Positions 16,722 to 24,630 are shown, counted from the first letter of the stretch. The stretch is 64,000 nt of DNA from Planktomarina temperata RCA23 (GCF_000738435.1 NZ_CP003984.1:2604001-2668000); one strand, 5' to 3'. The notes: generated by a model not told the origin, from the letters alone. Program-made: numbers and translations.

Positions 16722-17792
16722 ATGAACACTAATTATCAACTTTCCGTCGATACGGGGCGTTTGGCGGTCGAGAATGGAACGGCCAATCCAAAGTGGTTCC
16801 GTCCCGATGTTGATCCACACAACATTCGGAACCTGATGCAAAAATCTGATGCGATTGCGATACGCGACACAGCAATATGGCTCGGTATGATGATTGTAAG
16901 TGCTGGATGTGCGGTCGCATTTTGGCCATCGGTTTGGTCCGTGCCTTTCTGGTTGGTTTATGGTGTTCTTTATGGGTCTGCAGCAGACTCGCGTTGGCAT
17001 GAATGTGGTCATAAGACCGCATTCAAAACTACTTGGATGAACAATGCAGTCTATCAACTCGCTAGTTTTATGATAATGCGCAACCCCGCAATCTGGCAGG
17101 CCAGCCACGTGCGCCATCACACAGATACAATCATAGTGGGGCGTGATCCCGAAATCGTTGCAATGCGTCCACCAGATTTGGCACGCATCGCTTTGGCATT
17201 TGTCGGGGTCGTTGATGTCTACATCGCTTTCAAGCGCATGATCCTGCACGCCAGTGGTCGAATTGATCCTGAAGAAGCCACGTATGTTGCCGCAAAGGAT
17301 CACGCCAAGGTCTTCCGTGTCGCTCGCATTTGGCTTTTTATTTATGGCTGCACCATTGCGGCGGCAGTTTTGATGACTTCTCTTTTGCCGCTTATGCTGA
17401 TAGGTTTTCCGCGACTTTACGGTGCATGGCACCATGTATTGACGGGTTTATTGCAGCATGTCGGTCTAGCCGAAAACGTTTCCGATCACCGCCTGAACAC
17501 GCGCACCGTGTTGATGAACCCTGTTAGCCGATTCATCTACTTAAATATGAATTATCATTTAGAACACCACATGTTCACAATGGTCCCCTATTATAACTTG
17601 CCAAAACTACATGAATTGATCAAACATGATGTCCCGCGACCAGAACCGTCAATCCTTGCAGCGTATAAGCGACTGCTTCCAGTGCTCATAAAGCAGCTGC
17701 ATTATCAAGACGCTGTCATTGTGCCAGATCTACCTGCTGGAGCTACCCCATATCGGACAGAGGTAGAAAAGTTGCGGCCTCATGCAGTCTAA
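16722..17792 (+). CDS. Fatty-acid desaturase/hydroxylase-fold membrane di-iron enzyme (MocD-like)
   Basis: A 356-aa integral membrane non-haem di-iron oxygenase. Three histidine boxes are visible: HECGH (about residue 91), HVRHH (about 128) and HLEHH (about 278), with hydrophobic segments between. These proteins desaturate or hydroxylate with electrons from a ferredoxin. Annotated relatives include fatty-acid desaturases and the rhizopine-catabolism hydrocarbon oxygenase MocD; MocD is the better contextual guess because a ribitol-dehydrogenase-like SDR lies 5 kb away. No ferredoxin gene is seen beside it. No obvious ribosome site precedes the ATG, and the upstream region is a repeat. Substrate is unknown. 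Confidence 0.75.
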   Translation: MNTNYQLSVDTGRLAVENGTANPKWFRPDVDPHNIRNLMQKSDAIAIRDTAIWLGMMIVSAGCAVAFWPSVWSVPFWLVYGVLYGSAADSRWHECGHKTAFKTTWMNNAVYQLASFMIMRNPAIWQASHVRHHTDTIIVGRDPEIVAMRPPDLARIALAFVGVVDVYIAFKRMILHASGRIDPEEATYVAAKDHAKVFRVARIWLFIYGCTIAAAVLMTSLLPLMLIGFPRLYGAWHHVLTGLLQHVGLAENVSDHRLNTRTVLMNPVSRFIYLNMNYHLEHHMFTMVPYYNLPKLHELIKHDVPRPEPSILAAYKRLLPVLIKQLHYQDAVIVPDLPAGATPYRTEVEKLRPHAV

Positions 17793-17839
17793 TGTTCACG
17801 GAGATCCAAGGTTCGCTTTGCCTGCATAGCTGCAATCAG

Positions 17840-17890
17840 GGTGCTAGGAGACGATTTAAAACTCGCATCGGGTTGCTAGCGCAGCTTAAT
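17840..17890. repeat. Short IS6-end remnant (remnant 2) left of the DUF2924 fragment
   Basis: GGTGCTAGGAG then ACTCGCATCGGGTTGCTAGCGCAGC parallels the right end of the intact IS (GGTGCTGTCAG, then ACTCGCATCAGATTGCAGGCGCAGC) with many substitutions. About 50 bp are recognisable. Confidence 0.5.
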
Positions 17891-18069
17891 TTTAGGCCTC
17901 CAATTTCTGGCGCCAAGGTACTCGCAGACGCATCCATTTCAGCATCGGCAACCTAACCTCTGACAGCTCCTCTTCGGACTGGACTTTTGTTTTGCCGTAA
18001 GCCTGTGTGTTGATGTGCCCGAATGCCCTCGGGCTTTGCTCAGTGAGCGAAGTCAAAGGGAGTAAGGAC

Positions 18070-18316
18070 ATGGGAATTGATATAGCTGCATTGGACACAG
18101 CGGGCCGCGATGAACTTTTGGAGCACTGGCGGTCTTTGATTGGAAGGCCGCCGCCCAAGCATATCAGCCGCAGCCTGCTGATCCAGATAATAGCTTTTGA
18201 ACTGCAATCAAAGCAACACAGGGGCTTTTCCAAAAGGCTGAGCCAGCGCCTCAAACGCGCAGCGATGCGCGATGTTATGCGCCCCGCCTTTAAGCCCGGT
18301 AGCAGCTTTGTGCGCG
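18070..18316 (+). pseudogene. DUF2924-domain protein, 3' end removed by the IS6 element
   Basis: The N-terminal part of a DUF2924 protein, small proteins usually found beside site-specific recombinase genes in phage-like regions. It reads MGIDIAALDTAGRDELLEHW and then the family-typical PPPKHISRSLLIQI and KPGSSFVR, but runs into the IS6 end at 18317, after which the frame encodes only IS terminal sequence. The ATG at 18070 follows a GGGAGTAAGGA ribosome site. About 80 codons of the original gene remain. The stretch to its left (17891-18069) holds no recognisable gene. Confidence 0.7.
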
Positions 18317-19133
18317 GGTGCTGTCAGACGAATGAGAACTCGCATCAGATTGCAGGCGCAGCCTGAACCTATGCGCTCAATAGTTGGCGCCACTCAGTAA
18401 GAGCGGCGGATCGATTGAGCTTGAAATTGTCTCGTGAGTAGAAGTGGCGCTCTTGATTGAAATGGTTGTGGACTGAAGAGTGGACGGCAGCGAACTTTTG
18501 CAGACAGCGCATCTGTCGGAAGCGGAGCATAGCGCGTTCTCTTCGTCGAAACGGCAAGTGGGAATTCTCAGCCCTATTGTTTACCCAGCGACCCGTTTCC
18601 TGCCGATCCGCGTTGCCAACAACTTTCATTGCAGCGCCGTAGGAACGTAGTTTATCCGTCACAACTACTTCTGGCCCGCCGTAGCGCTTCATTGCTTTTC
18701 TGAGAAATTGCAATGCCGCTTTGCGGTCTCGGCGCTTGGTAACATAACTTTCCAGCACCTCACCTTCGTGATCAACGGCCCGCCAGAGGTAATGCATCTC
18801 TCCGTTGATCTTTACGAAAACCTCGTCCAAGTGCCATTGCCAGTTCGAATAAGATCGCATCCGACTGACCCGGTTTCTTCGGATCTCAGCAGCAAACATC
18901 GGACCAAATCTATTCCACCAAAACCGAACTGTTTCGTGGCTGATCTCAATGCCTCGTTCGTGCAGAAGATCTTCCACGTTACGGAGTGAGAGCGGAAAAC
19001 GAACATAAAGCATCACAGCCAAGCGGATGATCTCAGGGCTCGTTTTAAAGTACCTGAATGGGGAATATTTTGTCATACGGAGAGGATATAAAGCCTCCCT
19101 GCACAGCTCAAGCTCGTTTTGTCTGACAGTGCC
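18317..19133 (-). mobile_element. Complete IS6-family insertion sequence
   Basis: An 817-bp element with imperfect terminal inverted repeats: GGTGCTGTCAGACGAATGAG at 18317 and, read inward on the minus strand from 19133, GGCACTGTCAGACAAAACGA. It contains one transposase gene, the standard IS6 layout. The 8 bp on each side (18309-18316 and 19134-19141) do not match, so no target duplication is visible; this suggests an old insertion or a recombination event between copies. It interrupts a DUF2924 gene on its left side. Confidence 0.85.
18369..19076 (-). CDS. IS6-family transposase
   Basis: DDE transposase of about 235 aa, the normal IS6 size. It begins MTKYSPFRYFKTSPEIIRLA, and the catalytic acids appear in HLDEVFVKI, VVTDKLRSY and RAENSHLP. 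The frame is open to 19154, but the extra 26 codons run past the terminal inverted repeat at 19133, so the ATG at 19074-19076 is the real start. It catalyses replicative transposition by cointegrate formation. The reading frame looks intact, so the element may still be active. Confidence 0.92.
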   Translation of the reverse strand: MTKYSPFRYFKTSPEIIRLAVMLYVRFPLSLRNVEDLLHERGIEISHETVRFWWNRFGPMFAAEIRRNRVSRMRSYSNWQWHLDEVFVKINGEMHYLWRAVDHEGEVLESYVTKRRDRKAALQFLRKAMKRYGGPEVVVTDKLRSYGAAMKVVGNADRQETGRWVNNRAENSHLPFRRRERAMLRFRQMRCLQKFAAVHSSVHNHFNQERHFYSRDNFKLNRSAALTEWRQLLSA

Positions 19134-19199
19134 ATTAGCTTTCATTGTGCTCAACTATCATCGGTTTATGGGGTTTTATTATACCCCATGTTGGATCAC

Positions 19200-19335
19200 T
19201 TTGCTAGGCATGCGTGACTTGGTCCAAGGACCGCGGACCGAGCAAAACTAACCAATCCCAACTGTGTCGCGGCAACGCTATAAGCAAGACGTGGGTGCGT
19301 GATCCAATGCCCACGGTCCTCGGCTCTTGGCTCCA
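19200..19335. repeat. GGCC-rich interspersed repeat, partial copy F
   Basis: Between the IS6 element and the lysE-like gene, the stretch CCAATCCCAACTG...CGGCAACGC...GACGTGGGTGCGTG...CAATGCCCACGGTCCTCGGCT parallels the middle of copies A and D. The whole 19134-19557 gap is otherwise without a gene. It also contains a small hairpin ATGGGGT/ACCCCAT near 19168-19189. Confidence 0.5.
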
Positions 19336-19557
19336 GGTCCATGGGCCTAGGCGAGATGGTCCAGGAACCCCGGGCCAGGTTTCGTTCAGCAAAATGGGGA
19401 GCATTTTGTCATTGGGCGAGGTTGCAAAGTAGCCCTACCCGCTACGAGCAAGTTCAACCTGACAGTGCCTGTCCTTCCCCCTAAATTGCTTCTGTATTGG
19501 CCCTGTCTAACCCGAGGTCACCAAATCCTTCATCATGCACTGATCCGATGTCGCGTT

Positions 19558-20160
19558 TTAGGCAAATATCAGAATGACTGTGCTGGCCATCAATGCGGCC
19601 ATCAAAGTCATAAAAGCGCGCCAAACATTCTCGGAATGCAAGAAATTTGAAAGCAAATGGCCGAATGTTGTCCAAAACAGGCACACACCCAAATTGATGC
19701 CAGCAAAAACAACGAACAAGCGCAGTGCCTCTTGATGGGGGGCAAGCCCAATTCCAAATCCTGCTGAGGCCGCGAGCGTGATCGCCCAGACCTTGGGATT
19801 TACAGCCTGAAACAGGATTGCCTGACGAAAAGTAAATGGGCCCCCACGGTCTTGTGTTTTTTCGGTGCGCCCTGCCAGGGCTGTCTGCCATGCCAGCCAC
19901 AAAATCCAAAGAGCGGCTCCTATTTGAAACAACAATTTTAGTGCCGGTAAGGTCAGCAGAAGTGTACTCAGCCCCAGTGCGCTTCCGGCGGCCAAAATTC
20001 CAGTCCCAAACGGAACGCCCAGCAAGTGTGGAACCGTGGCCCTAAACCCAAACCTTGCACCCGATGCAGTCAGCATGACAACATTCGGGCCGGGCGAAAA
20101 CAACCCAGCCAGTACAAACAAAAACAATGGAAGAGTTTCGGCTATCAATAGCTTTCTCAC
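19558..20160 (-). CDS. LysE/RhtB-family amino-acid exporter
   Basis: A 200-aa inner-membrane exporter with about six hydrophobic segments and the family's N-terminal SPGPNVVMLTASGARFG loop. The conserved FRQAILFQAVNPKVWAI segment is also present. Members export lysine, homoserine, threonine or related metabolites. The start is a GTG at 20158-20160 without a strong ribosome site. It stands alone among repeats, with an IS6-end remnant on its upstream side. Confidence 0.87.
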   Translation of the reverse strand: MRKLLIAETLPLFLFVLAGLFSPGPNVVMLTASGARFGFRATVPHLLGVPFGTGILAAGSALGLSTLLLTLPALKLLFQIGAALWILWLAWQTALAGRTEKTQDRGGPFTFRQAILFQAVNPKVWAITLAASAGFGIGLAPHQEALRLFVVFAGINLGVCLFWTTFGHLLSNFLHSENVWRAFMTLMAALMASTVILIFA

Positions 20161-20241
20161 ACACTACAAGGCAGGTGCCGCAAAAGTGCCGCACCTGCCA
20201 AATATAATCAATCATATGTTTAGTTGAACAACACTCTGGGA

Positions 20242-20375
20242 GGTGCTGTCAGCAGAATGAGAACACGCATCAGATTGCTGGCACAGCCTAAATCTATGTG
20301 CTCAATAATTGACGCCACTTAGCGACAGCAGCGGCACGGTTCAGCTTGAAATTGATGCGTGAATAGAGATGGCGT
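20242..20375. repeat. Degenerate IS6-type element end (remnant 3)
   Basis: GGTGCTGTCAGCAGAATGAG at 20242 matches the intact IS6 right end at 18317, followed by TCAGATTGCTGGC, TTGACGCCACTTAGCG and TTCAGCTTGAAATTGATGCG, equivalent to the transposase 3' codons. The similarity stops near 20375. Confidence 0.7.
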
Positions 20376-20512
20376 TCCTATGCCCCACACACTCAATCTA
20401 ACCCCACACCCAGCCCCTGTTGCGCCTTTAGCGAGCCAGAGTGGCGGAGAATGGTGATTTGTTATCATTTATAACTTACCAAATTCAATCCATATGTGTT
20501 ATAATATACCAT

Positions 20513-20851
20513 ATGATAAACGGTCGAAATATGGATGGTAAGTTCACAGATGGGAACGGCGGGCGCCCCAAGGGTTCTCGCAATAAAGCCACCATTGCAA
20601 TTGACAGCCTTCTGGAGGGCCAAGCTGAAGCATTAACCCAAACAGCCATATCGAAAGCACTTGATGGTGACAGCATTGCCCTGAGGCTTTGTATGGACCG
20701 TATAGCACCTCCAATAAAGGATAAGCCAGTTGTCTTTCCCCTAGCCCAGATGCGCGACGCCATGGACGCCTCACAGGCCGCAGGAAGCGTTTTAAGCGCA
20801 GTAAGCGATGGGACCCTTACCTTCAACCAGCCTGTTGCGCTGGCAAATTGA
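20513..20851 (+). CDS. DUF5681-like small protein of mobile-element origin
   Basis: About 112 aa from the ATG at 20513 (20531 is possible). The core GGRPKGSRNKATIAIDSLLE, followed by ALRLCMDRIAPPIKDKPV, is the DUF5681 signature found in phage and plasmid proteins of unknown function. It ends soon after VLSAVSDGTLT, where many relatives continue, so it may be shortened. It lies directly after IS debris with no partner genes. Function unknown. Confidence 0.6.
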   Translation: MINGRNMDGKFTDGNGGRPKGSRNKATIAIDSLLEGQAEALTQTAISKALDGDSIALRLCMDRIAPPIKDKPVVFPLAQMRDAMDASQAAGSVLSAVSDGTLTFNQPVALAN

Positions 20852-20924
20852 GTCCGCGAACTCCATTATTACTCAGCAGCCACTTTGGAGAAGATAGCGT
20901 CTCGTTTTCGACACTATTTAAAAG

Positions 20925-21998
20925 CTAATCCTGTGTCTTTTTTGAGAAGGTTCTAAGTAAATATCCTCCCCAATTAAAATAATTGAGCACCTGATTAAAA
21001 GCAATACTAATCGTTATCAGAAAAACCAGAATAACTGAATATTTGTTAAGCAAACTTGATAACCAGAAAGGTAACGCTCTAGATGACCAAGGAAGACCGT
21101 TTTCGTAAAAGTTCTTGACTGTATCATCTTCTATCAGGAGTTGCTGAGCTGGTTTTGGAAAGTCAAACGCTTTTGTAACCATTGTGGCTGCAGCATGACT
21201 TTCTTTCATAATTTGTAATAGAGCGTATATTATTTCGGGGTCTAAGTCACTTCGAAAAATTACTGTGTTTGGCACTCCAATTAGTCGGATATTTTTTTTC
21301 GGAAGCTGATTAATTGAGTCAAAAGCCCCGATTGGTATGATAACTTCTTCAGTATTTTCAACCTTTGTACTGATTGCTCGGCTATCCGGAAAATCCAAAA
21401 TTGATAAGTCAGAATTCGTCGTTAAATCTTTTATTATTTGGCTATCTGTCGCTAAAATAATTATTCCAGCATCACAGCTACCAGATTTCAACGATTTCAG
21501 TAAATCTTGCAAACCAAAGTAATTTATTTTCGAGTTATCGTCTGAAATGCCGTAGGCTGTTAAAACTTCAAGGGCCATTAAAGTAGTTATACTTTGCGCT
21601 GGAGGTAGGCAAACCTGTTTCCCATTCAAATCAGATAAACGACCGTCAGCAAACTCACTTTTAACAAAAACAAACATTGGCATTATTGTTGTAACACCAG
21701 CGGCACGGATGTTAGGTAGATCCGCAGAGGTTAATGCGGTTCCAGAAAAACCGATGGTAGGCTCGCCATTCGCTTGTCCTACATGACTTTTTATATTTGC
21801 TATATCGGATCTTTTTTGGATGTTTAAGGTCAAACCTCGTGCTGCAAATTTTGGCTTGTAGATTTCAGCTGTGTCTAAATGGGTTCCTCCCGGAGCCACG
21901 TAGATTGTAATCTCCCTTGGAGGCATTGAGAGATAAAAAAAGATTAGTATTAATATTGCAATTGAAATGCCTACAAAAAATTTTCTTGTTAATATCAT
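20925..21998 (-). CDS. TAXI-family TRAP-type solute-binding protein, membrane anchored, AT-rich gene
   Basis: A 357-aa protein with an N-terminal hydrophobic anchor (about residues 8-24), then a periplasmic TAXI-like binding domain (ITIYVAPGGTHLDTA, GFSGTALTSADLP, KQVCLPPAQS, GSCDAGIIILATD). A second hydrophobic helix lies near the C terminus (about 317-335). That layout is seen in TAXI-type proteins that act without their own TRAP membrane subunit genes. No TRAP permease gene is nearby. The gene is clearly more AT-rich than its neighbours, and its isoleucine/lysine/asparagine-rich codon use suggests acquisition. The ATG follows AGAAGAGAG. Ligand unknown. Confidence 0.75.
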   Translation of the reverse strand: MILTRKFFVGISIAILILIFFYLSMPPREITIYVAPGGTHLDTAEIYKPKFAARGLTLNIQKRSDIANIKSHVGQANGEPTIGFSGTALTSADLPNIRAAGVTTIMPMFVFVKSEFADGRLSDLNGKQVCLPPAQSITTLMALEVLTAYGISDDNSKINYFGLQDLLKSLKSGSCDAGIIILATDSQIIKDLTTNSDLSILDFPDSRAISTKVENTEEVIIPIGAFDSINQLPKKNIRLIGVPNTVIFRSDLDPEIIYALLQIMKESHAAATMVTKAFDFPKPAQQLLIEDDTVKNFYENGLPWSSRALPFWLSSLLNKYSVILVFLITISIAFNQVLNYFNWGGYLLRTFSKKTQD

Positions 21999-22151
21999 TG
22001 CTCTCTTCTTTTATTTTTGCTTGACCATATGTTCTATGATCAAGTGATAATTTACAAAATATTTGTATCTTTATCAACACTAAATCATACTTAATTAATT
22101 TTGTTAAGCAAATATTGTGGTGCCCTCTAGTTATGAGTCACGTGTTAGCGT

Positions 22152-22390
22152 TTATGCTGCCATTGCGCGATTGTCGATATTATCCATTCTAAACGTCGCC
22201 TGAGTTTTGTTCTGGTGTCTCTGCATGATCCATTTTTCGTTGTATGTTCGGCTAAACTCGAGCAGCGCCAACCGCAGTTCTTCTATGGTTTTAAAATGTC
22301 TTACCCAGAGCAAGTTTTTTTCAGGGTTCGGATGAACAATTGAACACAGCCATTACATTCTGGCATGCGTACAAAGACAGGCGAAGGTTT
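22152..22390 (-). pseudogene. C-terminal remnant of an IS3/IS481-type integrase-core transposase
   Basis: The minus strand reads MPECNGCVQLFIRTLK and then, after a frameshift, LLWVRHFKTIEELRLALLEF and RTYNEKWIMQRH. This is the conserved end of integrase-core transposases. It has lost its 5' part and cannot be functional. It abuts an IS6-end remnant at 22406. The gap 21999-22151 holds no gene. Confidence 0.75.
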
Positions 22391-22405
22391 TATCCCAAGC
22401 CATTT

Positions 22406-22540
22406 GGTGCAGCAGTCAAACCAACGCGAACACGCATCACATTGCTGGCACAGCCTAAATCTATGCGCCCAATAATTGACGCCACTCAGCGAGAGCAGCG
22501 GCTTGAGTTAGCTTGAAATTGATGCGTGAATAGAGATGCA
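22406..22540. repeat. Degenerate IS6-type element end (remnant 4)
   Basis: From about 22406 the sequence runs CGAACACGCATCACATTGCTGGCACAGCC, AATAATTGACGCCACTCAGCG and TAGCTTGAAATTGATGCG. It is close to remnant 3 (20242) and more distantly related to the intact IS at 18317. Confidence 0.65.
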
Positions 22541-22860
22541 GTTGCCGAACAAAATCCCGCTCCAATGAATTTACAACGCTAACACTTAAGGCCCTTGGTC
22601 CGAGACGCGGGACCTTATGATGGGGGGCCCCGGTCCATGGTCCTGCGGATCAACTGTAGCGATCAGGCACAGTAACCCCTGCTACCAGTCCATTGACTTA
22701 GACAAACCATCCAACCCCAACTGAGCTCAGGCAACGCCAGTAATAGGTCGACGGTGCGTGGTTCTATGCCAACGGCCCTTGGCTCCATGTCTGTACGTTA
22801 GATATTGGGCTAGAGCAGTCATTCATTCAAATTGCAGCGAAGGGCTTCTTTGAGCCCAGT
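22541..22860. repeat. GGCC-rich interspersed repeat, copy D, upstream of the SDR gene
   Basis: Partner of copy A at 16371-16690, with the same order of blocks: AATGAATTTACAACGCTAA, GGTCCGAGACGCGGGACC, AGCGATCAGGCACAGTAACCCC, GGTGCGTGGTTC, ACGGCCCTTGGCT and TTCAAATTGCAGCGAAG. It follows an IS6-end remnant and ends about 90 bp before the SDR start codon. It is noncoding. Confidence 0.65.
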
Positions 22861-22947
22861 TCGACTGATTCTGCGCATTGTATGAATGTCTGGAATGCGT
22901 GATACTGGGACTGAAAGAGTGCAACGACCGAAAATGGAGATTGGCCC

Positions 22948-23676
22948 ATGGCTGGTGAATTGAATGGAAAAATTGCTGCGGTCACTGGCGGAGCGTCAGG
23001 AATAGGGCTCGCAAGTGTCGAGTCGATGCTCTCTGCAGGGGCACAGGTGGTTATCGTTGACCGTGATGCCATTGCGCTGAAGGCAATTTGTGACAGGTAT
23101 GGCGACGCCGCCATTCCGCTTGTTATCGACCTGTTGGATCCAGTGGATTGCGCGACATTGATTCCTAAAATTCTGGAGCTGTGCGGCCAGCTCGACATTC
23201 TACATTGTAACGCGGGCTCATACGTCGGTGGCGATTTGATTGAAAATGACACCAGTGCCATTGATCGCATGATGAATCTGAACGTCAACGTTGTGATGAA
23301 GAATGTACACGATGTATTGCCACACATGATCGAACGAGGATCGGGCGACATAATCGTCACCAGCTCTCTGGCTGCTCACTTTCCCACCCCATGGGAGCCC
23401 GTATATGCATCGTCCAAATGGGCTATTAACTGCTTCGTCCAGACTGTTCGTCGACAAGTTTTCAAGCATGGCATCCGCGTAGGCTCCATATCACCGGGGC
23501 CAGTTATCACGGCCTTGCTGTCAGATTGGCCACCGGAGAAACTACAAGAGGCGCGAGACTCTGGAAGCCTGTTGGAAACGAGTGAAGTCGCTGAAGTTGT
23601 TATGTTCATGTTGACGCGACCTCGCGGAATGACAATTCGGGACGTTGTGATGATGCCTACAAACTTCGATCTCTAA
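22948..23676 (+). CDS. Short-chain dehydrogenase, ribitol 2-dehydrogenase-like
   Basis: A classical SDR of 242 aa. It has the nucleotide-binding AVTGGASGIGLAS (residues about 11-23), LHCNAGSYVGG, the catalytic serine in VTSSLAAH, and YASSKWAI carrying the YxxxK pair. The sequence around VYASSKWAINCFVQTVRRQV and the C-terminal RPRGMTIRDVVM is close to proteins annotated as ribitol 2-dehydrogenases in rhizobia. It would oxidise a polyol such as ribitol to a ketose with NAD+. It stands alone between repeat copies D and E. It could alternatively supply the 2-keto-3-deoxyfuconate dehydrogenase step missing from the cluster at 4.5-16 kb, but I see no direct support for that. Confidence 0.82.
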   Translation: MAGELNGKIAAVTGGASGIGLASVESMLSAGAQVVIVDRDAIALKAICDRYGDAAIPLVIDLLDPVDCATLIPKILELCGQLDILHCNAGSYVGGDLIENDTSAIDRMMNLNVNVVMKNVHDVLPHMIERGSGDIIVTSSLAAHFPTPWEPVYASSKWAINCFVQTVRRQVFKHGIRVGSISPGPVITALLSDWPPEKLQEARDSGSLLETSEVAEVVMFMLTRPRGMTIRDVVMMPTNFDL

Positions 23677-23811
23677 ACGACCGGCCCTCTAAAAATTTAC
23701 TCAGTCGACGGAAAGTAGACTTTGGCACAATCTCAGCCGAGGTCCGGAAAGTCCGCATAGCAGTCGTTGGCGCTTAGCCAAAGTAACGTCTGCTTCATCA
23801 GTTAGTGGTGG

Positions 23812-23960
23812 CAAACAAGATTACCCCCGAATGAATTTACAACGCTAATACTAAAGGGCTGATGTCCGAGACGCGGGGCCCTGGGATAGGGGGGGCCACT
23901 GGCGCCACTTGCAGCTGAACCGTAACGATTGGGTACAGTAACCCTTATTTAAAGGCAGCC
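23812..23960. repeat. GGCC-rich interspersed repeat, partial copy E
   Basis: CGAATGAATTTACAACGCTAATA, GAGACGCGGGGCCC and AACGATTGGGTACAGTAACCCTTA match copies A and D. The rest of 23677-24064 holds no gene that I can recognise; its last 100 bp are AT-rich and lead into the island's left attachment site. Confidence 0.55.
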
Positions 23961-24024
23961 TATCGTATGTGACTAAGAAAGTTTTTTGTTAGGGGACAAA
24001 ATAAGGGACAGAATTATTTATTTT

Positions 24025-24291
24025 TTAATTTACCAAACTTAAACAACCACTTAAATCTGGCGAATGGCGGAGGAACAGGGTGTTCATCTCCTGTAGCATC
24101 CACCAGTAATCAGCTAACTCTATGTAATCACTGGATACAGCATACCTCAGTTCACTGCAATAAGGCGCATATTGGTCAGTAATCTGGTCAGTAATGCAGA
24201 CCCCCCCTGCATGTGCCACTCCGCCCCCTAGGTGATACCGTACATAGCCCTGACCTGCGATTGGGGTTTGAGTGTCGTCAACCAACAGCAT
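24025..24291 (-). CDS. Small hypothetical ORF of the island end, copy 1, crossing the att core
   Basis: An 88-aa frame (MLLVDDTQTPIAGQGYVRYH at its start, then WWMLQEMNTLFLRH). Its first 76 codons are identical to the ORF at 31012 in the inverted arm. The frame is open for a further 28 codons upstream of the ATG, which suggests the true start was lost or is non-standard. The frame crosses the 16-bp attachment core, so its last residues are contributed by chromosomal DNA. No family is recognised. It may be a relic rather than an expressed gene. Confidence 0.35.
   Translation of the reverse strand: MLLVDDTQTPIAGQGYVRYHLGGGVAHAGGVCITDQITDQYAPYCSELRYAVSSDYIELADYWWMLQEMNTLFLRHSPDLSGCLSLVN
24065..24080 (+). 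other. Left attachment core (att copy of tRNA-Ser 3' end)
   Basis: TGGCGGAGGAACAGGG is identical to the last 16 bases of the tRNA-Ser gene including CCA (32612-32627), in the same orientation. Recombination between the two would excise the island and leave the tRNA intact. Confidence 0.85.
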
Positions 24292-24546
24292 CAGCCTGTT
24301 TAGGTCAGACTTGACGGTTTCATCTGTGAGGCAGGGTGCGGGCTGTATGTATGCCTCTGCTACTTCGTAGCGTGCTTATGCATGATGCCTGCTGTTGCTA
24401 CCCTGTATCCTAGGAAATCGTTACAGTAGCATCAGAGGGCCTCTGCATGGGCCACAGGGGGTGTGCGGGGTAAGTATACATGGCCTCTGCCAGTGATCAG
24501 CCCTGTAGTGATGTAAACCACTATTGGTTCTGTTTCGGGTTAGATG

Positions 24547-24614
24547 ACCGTTAAGGTGATCCTTATTGTGACAGGTTCCTATATAGCTCTATAGCACTTT
24601 GTCACATTAACGGT
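24547..24614. other. Nested palindrome next to the primase-helicase gene (possible origin or terminator)
   Basis: Outer arms ACCGTTAA (24547-24554) and TTAACGGT (24607-24614), middle arms TGTGACA (24567-24573) and TGTCACA (24600-24606), and an inner TATAG-CT-CTATA centre share one axis. A second copy lies at 30689-30756 in the inverted arm. It starts 17 bp after the stop codon of the primase-helicase gene. It has no T-run, so it may be a replication or protein-binding site rather than a simple terminator. Confidence 0.5.
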
Positions 24615-24630
24615 ATCACTCACTCGAAAC

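Noticed and set aside
16653-17435. A 260-codon minus-strand frame over the desaturase gene
   Set aside because: The desaturase has three intact histidine boxes. The antisense frame shows no family and ends in the flanking repeat, sharing its last residues (RFAAI/PFAAI) with a similar shadow at 22827 only because the repeat is shared.
17892-18254. Minus-strand frame ending KWMRLRVPWRQKLEA near the DUF2924 fragment
   Set aside because: It overlaps the DUF2924 coding strand, and I recognise no family; there is not enough evidence for a gene.
18309-19141. Target-site duplication flanking the intact IS6
   Set aside because: The 8-bp flanks on the two sides (18309-18316 and 19134-19141) differ, so no duplication can be claimed.
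19204-19432. Several short frames in the GGCC-rich segment after the IS6 element
   Set aside because: All frames are short, rich in W, R and P, and arise from the repeat's palindromic GC-rich sequence. No ribosome sites.
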